Below, in pieces: positions 54,177 through 63,685 of a stretch of DNA of 64,000 bases. Position numbers and translations under genes: made by a program. Below the pieces are notes generated by a model. That model ran no database searches and had not been told where the DNA came from. It worked only from the letters and a program-made list of their open reading frames with translations. This stretch comes from Thermicanus aegyptius DSM 12793 (lineage in GTDB: Bacteria > Bacillota > Bacilli > Thermicanales > Thermicanaceae): assembly GCF_000510645.1 (NCBI RefSeq), contig NZ_KI783301.1:2301151-2365150 (forward strand), given 5' to 3'. The number at the start of each line of letters is the position of its first letter. Positions within the stretch are counted from its first letter, which is position 1.

Positions 54177-54995
54177 ATGGAAATTAAACCCATTAACAAG
54201 AAATTAAAATTATACGGCTTTAACAATTTAACGAAGACCTTAAGCTTCAACTTTTACGACATCGCCTACGCCGTAGAGCATGAAAAAAACCAAGAATATA
54301 TCTCCTATATCGATGAGGAATATAACGCGGACCGTCTCGTGAACATCCTCTCCCAGGTGGCAAAAATCATCGGCGCCCACGTGTTAAACATCGCCAATAC
54401 CGATTATGATCCCCAGGGAGCCAGTGTGACCATGCTGGTGGCGGAGAACCAGGTTACAAGCAAAGATAACGTCTTGCCTGTGGACGGAGAGGAAGCTCCC
54501 GGCCCTTCCATTGTTGCCGGGCACTTGGATAAAAGCCACATCACCGTACATACCTATCCGGAAACCCATCCCGATGACGGGATCAGTACCTTCCGGGCCG
54601 ACATTGATGTCTCCACATGCGGAGAAATCTCTCCCCTGAAGGCCCTGAACTACCTCATCACCAGCTTCGAACCGGATATCGCCATGATCGATTACCGAGT
54701 ACGGGGATTTACCCGAGATGTGAAGGGGAAGAAATACTTCATCGACCATAAGATCAATTCCATTCAGAACTACTTGAGTGCTAAAATCAAAGAAGATTAC
54801 CAAATGATAGATGTAAATATATACCAAGAGAAAATTTTTCACACCAAAATGATCCTGAAAGAATTTGATTTGGACCGCTACCTTTTTGGGACAGAGAAGA
54901 AGAATCTCTTTCCCAGGGAGAAAGGGAAGATGAAGAAGCGAATTAAAAAAGAGATGTATGAGATCTTTTATGGAAAAAATATGGTCGACATCTGA
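54177..54995 (+). CDS. speD: S-adenosylmethionine decarboxylase, long bacterial form
   Basis: 272 aa, the E. coli-type length (about 264), not the about 120-130-aa form of B. subtilis. The self-cleavage site is [19 protein letters not shown], where the Ser after Lys becomes the pyruvoyl group; [19 protein letters not shown] supplies the catalytic Cys. It makes decarboxylated SAM for spermidine. No speE lies in the window. Confidence 0.93.
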   Translation: MEIKPINKKLKLYGFNNLTKTLSFNFYDIAYAVEHEKNQEYISYIDEEYNADRLVNILSQVAKIIGAHVLNIANTDYDPQGASVTMLVAENQVTSKDNVLPVDGEEAPGPSIVAGHLDKSHITVHTYPETHPDDGISTFRADIDVSTCGEISPLKALNYLITSFEPDIAMIDYRVRGFTRDVKGKKYFIDHKINSIQNYLSAKIKEDYQMIDVNIYQEKIFHTKMILKEFDLDRYLFGTEKKNLFPREKGKMKKRIKKEMYEIFYGKNMVDI

Positions 54996-55131
54996 TCCCT
55001 CCGATCCTTTCTTTTTCCATTATACCATGAATCACACGTATCTCTCTTTTATTATTTTAGACTCATAGAGTAAAATACTAACAGTGGCCTATGACAGCAT
55101 AAAAAAGAGGATGCAACAAGGGGGAGTTTAT

Positions 55132-58100
55132 GTGGAACGGCTCATCCGCTTTAGTATGAAAAATGGGATCGTCATTGTGATTCTCATGATGATGGTCGTA
55201 GGGTTTGGCGTTCAATCGGTGCGAAATATGGAGATGGAACAATACCCCAACGTCGATATTCCTTATCTTACGGTGGTTATTCCGTATCCCGGAGCATCGC
55301 CTGAACAGGCGATGAAAGAGATCGGGGAACCGCTGGAAAAGGGGTTAAGTCAAATCGCCGGCGTAGAGAAACTTTATGCTTCAGGATGGGCGAACGGCTT
55401 TTCCGCCACCCTCCAATTCGCCATGGATACCAACATGACGGAGGCAAAACGACAGGTTCAAGACGCCGTTACAAAGGCAAATCTCCCCGAAGGAATCCTG
55501 GAACCCCGTTATGCCATGGCGCAGCCGGATAATCCTGAAATCTACTCCCTCGGGGTCTTCTCCGATCATGAAGAGGTGGCCCAGTCCTTTGTCCAGGATC
55601 GCCTTCTCCCGGAACTGCAGGAAATCAAGGGCATCGAAGAAGTCCGAGTCACCGGAAATGAAACGAAAAAAATTTATGTAAAGGTGAAAACGGAAGCGTT
55701 AAAAGCGTATCATCTAACCATTGATCAGGTGAAACAAGCCTTAATCGCCAATAATCTGTCCGTCCCCACAGGGGAGATCACTTTATCGGAACAAGTTCTT
55801 CCCATTAGAGTGAATCAGAAAATCGGCTCCCTGGAACAACTGAAGAAGATGAATCTTCTCGTTGTGGAACAAGACTTCTCCTCCATGACGGAAGCCTTTA
55901 CCCAAATCAACGACGGAATGAGGGCTTTAGGGAGCGGCATCCAATCTGTGGGAAGAGGTCTCTCCTCCCTCGGCGAACTTCAAAACAAGCAGGCGGCCCA
56001 GGTTCAAATTCTGGCCGCTCTCCAGGGACTGAGCGGAAACCTGATTCAGGATCAGATGAAATTATCCTCCCTTTTGGCGAACAAAGCGCAGCAGGGAGGA
56101 GCGACGGACCAAGAAATTGCCTCTTTACAGGAAAAGATCAAAGGGGAAGAGATACAAATTCGCCAACTGCAGGCGGAGTTTTCCTCTCTCACCGAGGAAA
56201 TGAAAAAGATGGCCGGTGCCTCCCCTGCGGCATCCCAAACGGGACAAAACCGGCTTGCCGAAGGAGCGGTGAACAATCAAGGGGTGCAACTCAATGTAAA
56301 AGCAATCCCGTTGGAAAAGATCGCAACGGTATCCTACGAAAGCGATCCTGCCTCCACCATCGCCCGTGTCAATGGAAAGCCGGCCGTTACGATCGGCATC
56401 CTTCCCGAAACCGGGCAAAATGTGGTTACGATCGTGAAGGAAATCAACGCCCGTCTTCAGTCCCTCACCCTCCCTCAAGGGGTACGGATTGAAGTATTGA
56501 GAGATCAATCGAAACAAATTGAAGGATCGGTTATGGCCATGCTGAGAGAGGCGCTCCTCGGCGCGCTGATGGCGGTAGTGGTTACCCTCCTTTTCCTGCG
56601 CAACCTCCGCTCTACCCTGATCGCCATTCTCTCCATTCCCCTTTCCGTGTTTGCCTCCTTTATCCTTCTGGAAAAACTGGGGTATTCCTTAAACATCATC
56701 ACATTGTCCGGCATTGCCGTAGCGGTTGGGCGGGTGATCGATGACTCCATCGTTGTGATCGAGAACATCTTCCGGCGTTTGCGGAGAACGACGGTACGCA
56801 GCGGGGAATTGGTCGAAGAATCCACCCTGGAGGTGGCGAAAGCGATCGCCTCCTCTACGGTAACAACGGTGGCCGTCTTTTTGCCCTTAGCCTTCATTCC
56901 CGGAATCGTGGGCAAGTTCTTCACGCCGTTGGCGTGGACCATCGTCATCTCCCTCATCTTCTCCCTCCTCGTCGCGGTGACCATCGTCCCCCTTCTCTCC
57001 AGGCTCTTCTTGATGAAAATGAAGGCGGAAGAGCCGAAGGAAAACCGTTTGCAGAGAGGATACAAACGGCTGCTCCGCTGGGCATTGAAACACCGTTTCG
57101 CCACCCTAGGCGCCGCTCTCATCCTCCTTCTGCTCAGCACCTCTCTCAGCATTCCGAACCTGGGATTTAACTTTCTGCCCCAGGAAGAAGTCCATTACTA
57201 TGATGTTACCGTCAAAATGGCGGTAGGCACCGCCCGGGAGAAGACGGACCGGGTTTCCCGACAGGTGGAAAGCATCCTTCTCTCCGAACCCGGCATAGAA
57301 AAAGTGACCACCTTTATCGATAATGAAAAAGCAACCCTCTCCTTTGCCGTAAAAGAAGAGGGTAGAAAGGGAAAGTTCGACACCGAATCCTTACGGGATA
57401 AATTTTCCCGGGTCACAGGGGCTGAAGAGATTCTCCTCTCGGGAATCGGCGCGGTCGGAGGAGGGCAAACCAACGACTTTATCCTCGTCATTAACGGACC
57501 CTCCATGGAGGCGATGAAAAAGGCGGCGGAACTAATGGTTGGGGAGCTGAAAAACATTCCGGGGCTGGCGGACATTCACGCCACAAATGAAGGGCTAAAA
57601 CCCGAGATCCTACTCCAATTGAATGAAAAGGCCATGGCGGACAAAGGACTTTATCCCGGAATGGTAGGCCTCTCCCTCCGCAACATGCTAAGCGGTGATA
57701 CGGTGACCAACATCACGCTCAACGGAAAGCCGACCGATGTGGTTCTGAAGCAGGAACTTCCTGATCTGCATTCCCTCGAGGATCTTTCCAATCAGAAAGT
57801 GAGCAACATGATCGGAGATGAAATCCCCTTAAAGGAAATCGGGCAGCTTACCGTTACGAAGCAGCCGGTGCAGATCACCCGACTCAATCAGAAGGAATAC
57901 ATCATGCTCAGGGGGACCATTACGGATCCCAATGCCAGCAAAGTGATCGGGGAAGCGGAAAATGCCTTAAAAAACCTATCTCTTCCGGAAGGCGTCTCTT
58001 GGTATAAGGAAGGGGCGTCGGAGGCGATGACGGAAGGGTTCCGGAACATGGGCTATGCCCTCATCCTGAGCGTTCTCTTCATCTACATCGCGATGGTGAT

Positions 58101-58557
58101 CGCCTTTGGCGAAGCGAAGGCTCCCTTTGTCATCCTCTTTGCCATTCCCTTCTCCGCCATCGGAGCCCTCATCGGTCTTCTTCTGGTGCGAGAACCGATC
58201 GGAATGCCGGCCCTGATCGGACTCCTCATGTTAAACGGGATCGTGGTGACCAATGCCATCGTTCTCATCGACCGGGTAAAGCAAAACGAGCGTAAAGGGT
58301 TTTCCACCGAGGAGGCTCTCTTAGAGGCAGGAACAACTCGCCTTCGCCCCATCCTCATGACCGCCATCGCCACCATCGGGGCTCTCTTCCCCATGGCCCT
58401 CTCCACCGATGCAGGGATCATTTCCCGCTCCCTCGCCGCCGTGGTTATCGGAGGGCTTACCACCTCCACTTTGCTCACTTTACTCATTGTCCCTGTTCTC
58501 TACAGCCTCCTTCATTCCTCCATGACCCTTCAGACATCAATGAAACAGGGGATGTAG
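55132..58557 (+). CDS. RND-family exporter (SwrC/AcrB-type)
   Basis: About 1141 aa with 12 hydrophobic segments and two large extracellular loops. TM4 keeps the proton-relay aspartates in VGRVIDDSIVVIENIF; MAFGEAKAP and GLLMLNGIVVTNAIVLIDRV lie in the C-half. The first loop carries a coiled-coil insertion (about 245-380, AALQGLSGNLIQDQ and ASLQEKIKGEEIQIRQLQAE). In B. subtilis SwrC exports surfactin-like compounds. The start is the GTG at 55132 with AAGGGGGAG upstream; the GTG at 55084 lacks a site. Confidence 0.93.
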   Translation: MERLIRFSMKNGIVIVILMMMVVGFGVQSVRNMEMEQYPNVDIPYLTVVIPYPGASPEQAMKEIGEPLEKGLSQIAGVEKLYASGWANGFSATLQFAMDTNMTEAKRQVQDAVTKANLPEGILEPRYAMAQPDNPEIYSLGVFSDHEEVAQSFVQDRLLPELQEIKGIEEVRVTGNETKKIYVKVKTEALKAYHLTIDQVKQALIANNLSVPTGEITLSEQVLPIRVNQKIGSLEQLKKMNLLVVEQDFSSMTEAFTQINDGMRALGSGIQSVGRGLSSLGELQNKQAAQVQILAALQGLSGNLIQDQMKLSSLLANKAQQGGATDQEIASLQEKIKGEEIQIRQLQAEFSSLTEEMKKMAGASPAASQTGQNRLAEGAVNNQGVQLNVKAIPLEKIATVSYESDPASTIARVNGKPAVTIGILPETGQNVVTIVKEINARLQSLTLPQGVRIEVLRDQSKQIEGSVMAMLREALLGALMAVVVTLLFLRNLRSTLIAILSIPLSVFASFILLEKLGYSLNIITLSGIAVAVGRVIDDSIVVIENIFRRLRRTTVRSGELVEESTLEVAKAIASSTVTTVAVFLPLAFIPGIVGKFFTPLAWTIVISLIFSLLVAVTIVPLLSRLFLMKMKAEEPKENRLQRGYKRLLRWALKHRFATLGAALILLLLSTSLSIPNLGFNFLPQEEVHYYDVTVKMAVGTAREKTDRVSRQVESILLSEPGIEKVTTFIDNEKATLSFAVKEEGRKGKFDTESLRDKFSRVTGAEEILLSGIGAVGGGQTNDFILVINGPSMEAMKKAAELMVGELKNIPGLADIHATNEGLKPEILLQLNEKAMADKGLYPGMVGLSLRNMLSGDTVTNITLNGKPTDVVLKQELPDLHSLEDLSNQKVSNMIGDEIPLKEIGQLTVTKQPVQITRLNQKEYIMLRGTITDPNASKVIGEAENALKNLSLPEGVSWYKEGASEAMTEGFRNMGYALILSVLFIYIAMVIAFGEAKAPFVILFAIPFSAIGALIGLLLVREPIGMPALIGLLMLNGIVVTNAIVLIDRVKQNERKGFSTEEALLEAGTTRLRPILMTAIATIGALFPMALSTDAGIISRSLAAVVIGGLTTSTLLTLLIVPVLYSLLHSSMTLQTSMKQGM

Positions 58558-58580
58558 TAATCCCTGGCTCAAAGCGTGCA

Positions 58581-58618
58581 ACCCTTCCTTTTATTCCACG
58601 GAGGAAGGGTCTTTCTTT
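58581..58618 (+). terminator. terminator after the RND exporter
   Basis: ACCCTTCCT / AGGAAGGGT followed by CTTTCTTTT, overlapping the 3' end of the convergent dehydrogenase gene. Confidence 0.75.
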
Positions 58619-59505
58619 TCCCGCCTTCTCACCTCGATGCCGGCCTCCTCTTCCAAGGGACGGATGAGAGCAGCCATATCCAGGGGCCCGTATCCCGCCT
58701 CTTCGGCCTTTCCGATATATTCCCCGGACACCTTTCCGACTCGGAGAGGGATGCCCAACTCCTCGGCTAGGCGAAGGGCGATTTTTATATCCTTATGTAA
58801 AAGGCGGATGCTAAAGCGCTGCGTAAAATCCCGATCCTGGATCAGATCAAGGGTCCTGTCGATCATGTAACTGTGACCCGTGCTCGCCTTGATGATTCGA
58901 CGCATCACCTCCGGATCGATTCCCGCCTTCGCCCCCATGACAAAGGCCTCGCTTAGGGCAACCGTATGAATCCCCACCAAGAGATTGTTGATCAGCTTAA
59001 CCACGCTGCCGCTGCCGATTTCCCCCACCCGGACGATCAGTTTCCCCATCGCTTCCAGGAGGGGCTTCACCTTCCGAAAAGCTTCCTCCTCTCCTCCACA
59101 CATGATCGTAAGGGTGCCGGCTTCCGCCCCCATGGGACCGCCGCTCACCGGCGCATCCAAGTAAGAAATCCCTTTCTCTTTCCCTTTCTCGTAGATTTTA
59201 CGGTTTAATGCGGGACTCACCGTGCTGTGATCGGCGATGATGAGTCCTTCCTTACCGCCTGCAATCACCCCATTCTCCCCAAGAAAAACCTCCTCCACCG
59301 TATCCGGCATCGGCAAAGCCGAGAAGAGGAACTCCACGTTTCCGGCTAGATCATAGGGGCTCTCCGCCTCCTTCGCCCCCCAGGAAATGGCCTTCTCGAT
59401 GGGGCCACGGCTCCGGCTCACCACCCATACCTCATGGCCTGCCTCGATAAGACGCCTCGCCATGGGAAGCCCCATTGTCCCTAATCCGATATAACCCACT
59501 TTCAC
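58591..59505 (-). CDS. beta-hydroxyacid dehydrogenase (HIBADH/GarR-type)
   Basis: 304 aa. GYIGLGTMGLPMARRL binds NAD(P); DAPVSGGPMGAEAGTL is the substrate motif, and the catalytic Lys is in GSVVKLINNLLVG. The fold covers 3-hydroxyisobutyrate dehydrogenase and tartronate-semialdehyde reductase; the substrate cannot be fixed from sequence. Start GTG with AAGGAG upstream. Confidence 0.9.
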   Translation of the reverse strand: MKVGYIGLGTMGLPMARRLIEAGHEVWVVSRSRGPIEKAISWGAKEAESPYDLAGNVEFLFSALPMPDTVEEVFLGENGVIAGGKEGLIIADHSTVSPALNRKIYEKGKEKGISYLDAPVSGGPMGAEAGTLTIMCGGEEEAFRKVKPLLEAMGKLIVRVGEIGSGSVVKLINNLLVGIHTVALSEAFVMGAKAGIDPEVMRRIIKASTGHSYMIDRTLDLIQDRDFTQRFSIRLLHKDIKIALRLAEELGIPLRVGKVSGEYIGKAEEAGYGPLDMAALIRPLEEEAGIEVRRREKKDPSSVE

Positions 59506-59570
59506 GCAACATCACTCCTTCACCAAATCTCATTTCCTAATTCATGATACCTTTCCCAAAATGAGATGAA

Positions 59571-59597
59571 AAGAAAAAACCATCCCTCGGATGGTTT
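59571..59597 (-). terminator. terminator of the 59612-60205 gene
   Basis: The minus strand reads ACCATCC-GAG-GGATGGT followed by TTTTTCTTTTC, 14 bp after the gene's stop. Confidence 0.8.
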
Positions 59598-59611
59598 CGA
59601 TTCGAATTTGG

Positions 59612-60205
59612 TTACATCTCCGTGAGGAGCATCTCCCTCCGCAGGAGAGTAAGCTTTTCCTTCTCTTTCTCGATCTCCCTGAGGTTTCCGTCCGCCAAAG
59701 CTTTTGCCAACCGGTCCAAAGAAGAATCAATCTCTTCCCGGAGAAGGGGGATCTTCTCCTCAATATCCCTTCGTTTGAAAGACTCCATCACCTGCTCCAT
59801 GGTGATGGTGGTCTCTTTATTCATGAGCACCTTCTTATTGGGACCATTTACCTCGGTGATGCGAACCACCTCCCCATATTGGATCTGATGGATATAAAGC
59901 ACATCGGAGCGAATAATTTTTATGGTCGCATGGCCTTTACACCGCATGATTAACTCTTGAAAGAGATCGGCTACGACAGGGTCGGCAAATTGGATCACTT
60001 TATCCATCAGCTTATATCTTCCGGCCTTATAGCGGAAATGAAGAGCGCCTTCTACCAATCCGGCGATCGTAAGCGTTACCTCGGAATCCACCTCCTCCAC
60101 AGAAAACGAGATGGCGTGCGACTCAAGGGTTTGCAACATTTCAAGCCAATGTTCTCTCGAAAACTGCAGTTCCACACCACTTGCTTCCAAGACATAGGTT
60201 AGCAT
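59612..60205 (-). CDS. hypothetical protein, 197 aa
   Basis: I do not recognise this protein. It has no signal peptide or membrane segment. The middle is mixed alpha/beta (ATIKIIRSDVLYIHQIQYGE), and the C-terminus is a strongly charged helix (NLREIEKEKEKLTLLRREM). The ATG follows AAAAGGAGGAG. It stands alone with its own terminator; a cre-like palindrome lies 166 bp upstream at 60371. Confidence 0.7.
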   Translation of the reverse strand: MLTYVLEASGVELQFSREHWLEMLQTLESHAISFSVEEVDSEVTLTIAGLVEGALHFRYKAGRYKLMDKVIQFADPVVADLFQELIMRCKGHATIKIIRSDVLYIHQIQYGEVVRITEVNGPNKKVLMNKETTITMEQVMESFKRRDIEEKIPLLREEIDSSLDRLAKALADGNLREIEKEKEKLTLLRREMLLTEM

Positions 60206-60370
60206 CCCGTTCTCCTCCTTTTAAATAATCTTCCCCCATCCCTCCGATTTATGGTAGAAACCCGGCACGAGTTATTCAGTAAATTCCATTAATTTTAGTA
60301 ATACCAGTTTACTCTCCTTTCTGAAGAAATGCAACTAGAAAAGAGTGGTTAAAGGGGGAGGACGAGAAAA

Positions 60371-60384
60371 TGTAAGCCCTTACA
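60371..60384. promoter_or_regulatory. cre-like palindrome
   Basis: TGTAAGCCCTTACA is a perfect 6-bp-arm inverted repeat and differs at one central base from the CcpA cre consensus. It lies in the 230-bp gap behind the CBS gene and upstream of the unknown gene. No promoter is clear beside it. Confidence 0.35.
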
Positions 60385-60435
60385 TCTGCGTAGCTTTACC
60401 CCCCTTCTTTTCTTGCCCCCCCTTCCTTTCGTCTA

Positions 60436-60855
60436 TTAAGCCCTTAATTCCTCCCGGCGAATCACTGCGGCACAATATTCAATAATCTCTTTTCTTCGGA
60501 CAATACCGATAAAGACCTCTTTATCATCAATGACGGGAACGAAGTTCTGTTCCATGGCTAAGTTAATCAAATCCTCCATATCGGCGTGGATGTGAACCGG
60601 CTGGTTCTTCACATGCTGTTCAATCTGGTCCAAGCGAACCGTATGGGCATTGGCAAACGTAAGTCCAGGCGTGTTCTTCATCTTCCATAAGAGATCTCCC
60701 TCGGTGATGGTCCCCGCATACTTGCCGTTCTGATCTACCAAAGGGATGGCGGAGTAACGATGCCTTTCCATTCGCTCCAGCGCCTGCCGCATGGTAGATC
60801 GGGGGGAGAGGTAAATCACTTCGTCCTTCGGGAGAAGAAAAAAAGCAATATTCAC
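60436..60855 (-). CDS. CBS-domain pair protein
   Basis: 139 aa, two CBS motifs: TMRQALERMERHRYSAIPLVDQNGKYAGTI (about 22-51, quoted in parts) and DLINLAMEQNFVPVIDD (about 95-112). Such small stand-alone CBS proteins sense adenine nucleotides, including c-di-AMP in the related DarB/YkuL. The start is GTG with GAGGAGGAG upstream. Ligand unknown. Confidence 0.85.
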   Translation of the reverse strand: MNIAFFLLPKDEVIYLSPRSTMRQALERMERHRYSAIPLVDQNGKYAGTITEGDLLWKMKNTPGLTFANAHTVRLDQIEQHVKNQPVHIHADMEDLINLAMEQNFVPVIDDKEVFIGIVRRKEIIEYCAAVIRREELRA

Positions 60856-60948
60856 TGGTCTCCTCCTCTCATCCTGCTGCTACCATTATACTATACGAAT
60901 CAGTCCATAATAAAGTTTCTATAAACGACTAAAGGGTTCTTTCTCCAA

Positions 60949-60970
60949 CAAAAAAACCCCATAGGGGGGG
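60949..60970 (-). terminator. terminator of the korAB operon
   Basis: The minus strand reads CCCC-TAT-GGGG followed by TTTTTTT, 37 bp after the korB stop. Confidence 0.75.
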
Positions 60971-61006
60971 AAGGAACGATGTTAAACTGCCATATTTCCA
61001 TATTTC

Positions 61007-61885
61007 TCAGTAATAATACGAGAGAATTTTTTCCCTCTCTTCATTCGACATTTTCACGGGGGAGTCGAAAGGCATGATCTCTTCTCCGCCCAAATTTTCT
61101 TCATGGTAAGCACGCCTTCCTTCTTGTTGAAAGATGATCCCTGTGACCAATCCGCCAAATTGATCGATATAGGAGAGGGCTTCAAGATGGCTCTCAGGAC
61201 GATAATCGGGCCGTTCGGATAGTTTTACCAAATGGTCTTTGAACCAGTCATAGGTGTTGACCTTATTAAAGGTGACGCAGGGCGAAAAGCTGTTGACGAG
61301 GGAAAACCCTTTATGCCGAATGGCCGCCTCAAAGATCTCCGTCATCTCCTTTACGTCACCGGAAAAAGCCTGGGCTACGAAACTTGCCCCTTGGGACAAG
61401 GCGAGATAGAGGGGGCGAATGGGATTCTCCGCGGCGCCGTGGGGACTCGTCTTTGACTTAAACCCTTTGGCGCTGGTCGGGGAGGTCTGCCCTGTCGTAA
61501 GGCCGTAAATGTTATTATCCATGACGATATAGGTGATGTTCACATTTCGGCGCAGGGCATGAAGGAAATGTCCCAAACCGATGCCGTAACCATCCCCGTC
61601 GCCTCCCGCGGCGATGACGGTTAAGCGGGGGTTAGCCAGTTGGACTCCTTGGGCGATCGGAAGGGACCGGCCGTGAAGCCCATGGAATCCATAAGAGCCA
61701 AAATGCTGGGAGAGCTTCCCCGAACAACCGATTCCTGTAGAAAGGACGACCTCCTCCGGTTGGAGTCCCAGATTGGCCACCGCTTTTTGAAGAGAAGCGA
61801 GGACGGTGTAATCCCCACAGCCGGGGCACCAGGTGGGACGGGCATCGACCCGAAACATCTGCATCGAAGCGTTACGGTCAGCCAT
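61007..61885 (-). CDS. korB: 2-oxoacid:ferredoxin oxidoreductase beta subunit
   Basis: 292 aa. It binds thiamine pyrophosphate: WCPGCGDYTVLASL, GIGCSGKLSQHF, GGDGDGYGIGLGHFL and MDNNIYGLTTGQTSPTS. With KorA it decarboxylates a 2-oxoacid (2-oxoglutarate is likeliest) and reduces ferredoxin. The ATG at 61885 overlaps the korA stop by 8 nt and has AAGGAGG upstream; the longer frame from 61981 lies inside korA. Confidence 0.93.
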   Translation of the reverse strand: MADRNASMQMFRVDARPTWCPGCGDYTVLASLQKAVANLGLQPEEVVLSTGIGCSGKLSQHFGSYGFHGLHGRSLPIAQGVQLANPRLTVIAAGGDGDGYGIGLGHFLHALRRNVNITYIVMDNNIYGLTTGQTSPTSAKGFKSKTSPHGAAENPIRPLYLALSQGASFVAQAFSGDVKEMTEIFEAAIRHKGFSLVNSFSPCVTFNKVNTYDWFKDHLVKLSERPDYRPESHLEALSYIDQFGGLVTGIIFQQEGRRAYHEENLGGEEIMPFDSPVKMSNEEREKILSYYY

Positions 61886-63623
61886 GGTAAAGCGCCTCCT
61901 TCTCCCCCTGAACGGCGTCCACAATCTGTTGGACGGTAAAGGGAACCCCGTCATAACGGAGAAGGCTCTTGATCTTATCATGGTGTCCCACTTCCTGCCG
62001 CAGCAATTGGGCCAACTGCCCTGTCCCGTTGTTTTCGACGACGAGAACCTCCTTTGCTCTTTCCAGATAGGGTTTTACCCGTACAGCCGGAAAGGGCTTC
62101 ACGACTTTGAGGATCAAAAGTCCCGCTTTTCTCCCTTCCCGTAGGAGCCGATCAAGGGCCTCTTCCAGTTGAACCCTGGGAGAGCCGAAACAAACCAGGA
62201 GAAGATCTCCTTCCCTCTCTCCGATCCATTCGATGGATTCAGGCCCGAAATCAAATCCCGCAAGCTTCCTCAACCTCTTGTCAAACATCCTCCTGCGGAG
62301 ATCGGGGTCTTCAATTTCCACGTCTCCCTCATCATGCTCGTTGCTTAAGGCGACGTAACGACCGTTTCTCTGTCCTGGGATCGACCGGGGGGAAATTCCG
62401 TTTTCCACGCCCAGGTTATATCTTTTATACTCCCCTTTTTCCAATCGGTCCAATTCCTCCTGTGTTACCATGGAATGCCGTTTCACCTGATAGTTGGATA
62501 GGTCCAGGGAATCGGAGGATTTCTTGGACATCCCCAGATAGAGATCAGTCCCCACGATGACCGGGCACTGGTACTTCTCCGCCAGTTCAAAGGCGTGAAA
62601 GGTAAAATGGAGGCTCTCCTCAATCGTCGACGGGATGAGGACAATCCGGGGAATCTCCCCGTGGGAGCCATAAAGCATCTCATTTAAGTCCGATTGCTCC
62701 GTCTTCGTCGGCAGCCCCGTACCCGGCCCTCCCCGCTGTACATCGATAATCACCAAGGGGGTTTCTGTCATCCCCGCCAGACCGATCGCTTCCTGCATGA
62801 GGGAAAAGCCGGGACCGGAGGTGGAGGTGGCCGCCCGCACCCCGGCATAATTGGCGCCGATGGCCATGATGCAGGCGGCAATCTCATCCTCCGCCTGTAC
62901 CACCCTTCCGCCGTAATTGGGCAGGAATCGAAGCATCCAATACATGATCTCCGTCGCAGGGGTGATGGGGTACGCCGCCAGGAACCTGCAACCGCCGAGA
63001 AGGGCACCAAGTCCCGTCATTTCATTCCCGGAGACGAGGGCTAATTTCTTATTCCCTCGAGGAGGAAGAGGAAAGCGTTCCCTAAAATTTTCCCGATAAT
63101 ACTCAAATCCCTTTCTCAACGCTTGCCGGTTTAATTCCACCACCTTCTCCCCCTTTTTGGCGAACAATTCTTCAATCACCGGTTCAAAGGTGGTGAGGGA
63201 AAGATCCATGGCCGCCGCGGAGGCACCGCAAGCAACCATATTTTTTACAATTTCATTCCCCAGTTCTTTCGCCATATGGGTGAGAGGGATGGGAGCCAAG
63301 GCGAGCCTCTTATCCTCTTTCGGGGTAATTCCCTTTTTGCTGTCGTCGTAAATGATCAGGCTTCCATCATGAAGCTCGGACCAATTCATTTCAATCGTAA
63401 GTTGATCAAAGGCAAGCAGGATATCTAATTGATCCCCGTGGTAATGAACGGGGCGGTCACGGATCCGAATCTTGTAGTAGGTATGACCTCCCTTGATGAG
63501 GGACATAAAACTTCGGTACGCAAAAATGTAATGGCCGGTTCGGTTTAATACTTTTGCCAAAATTTCCCCTGTGGAATCGATCCCTTCTCCTTGTTCACCG
63601 CCTACTTTCCAAGTTCTCTCCAC
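61878..63623 (-). CDS. korA: 2-oxoacid:ferredoxin oxidoreductase gamma-alpha fusion subunit
   Basis: About 581 aa. The gamma domain (1 to about 190) begins WKVGGEQGEGIDSTGEILAK. The alpha domain follows with GCRFLAAYPITPATEIMYW, QAEDEIAACIMAIGANYAGV and ATSTSGPGFSLMQEAIG, plus VQRGGPGTGLPTKTEQSDL. The start chosen is GTG at 63623, six bases after GAGGTG. It is coupled to korB. It is the usual KorA form in Bacillales. Confidence 0.93.
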   Translation of the reverse strand: MERTWKVGGEQGEGIDSTGEILAKVLNRTGHYIFAYRSFMSLIKGGHTYYKIRIRDRPVHYHGDQLDILLAFDQLTIEMNWSELHDGSLIIYDDSKKGITPKEDKRLALAPIPLTHMAKELGNEIVKNMVACGASAAAMDLSLTTFEPVIEELFAKKGEKVVELNRQALRKGFEYYRENFRERFPLPPRGNKKLALVSGNEMTGLGALLGGCRFLAAYPITPATEIMYWMLRFLPNYGGRVVQAEDEIAACIMAIGANYAGVRAATSTSGPGFSLMQEAIGLAGMTETPLVIIDVQRGGPGTGLPTKTEQSDLNEMLYGSHGEIPRIVLIPSTIEESLHFTFHAFELAEKYQCPVIVGTDLYLGMSKKSSDSLDLSNYQVKRHSMVTQEELDRLEKGEYKRYNLGVENGISPRSIPGQRNGRYVALSNEHDEGDVEIEDPDLRRRMFDKRLRKLAGFDFGPESIEWIGEREGDLLLVCFGSPRVQLEEALDRLLREGRKAGLLILKVVKPFPAVRVKPYLERAKEVLVVENNGTGQLAQLLRQEVGHHDKIKSLLRYDGVPFTVQQIVDAVQGEKEALYHG

Positions 63624-63685
63624 ATGATCCACCTCGCTATGCTAATCTCCCTATATAGCATAACCAAGGCGGGAATATTCATGAG

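Noticed and set aside
56505-58487. Long Arg-rich antisense frames inside the RND exporter gene
   Set aside because: They are composition-driven shadows without ribosome sites or recognisable domains.
61886-61981. Longer N-terminus for KorB
   Set aside because: It lies within korA and lacks homology to the conserved KorB start; the ATG at 61885 has AAGGAGG.
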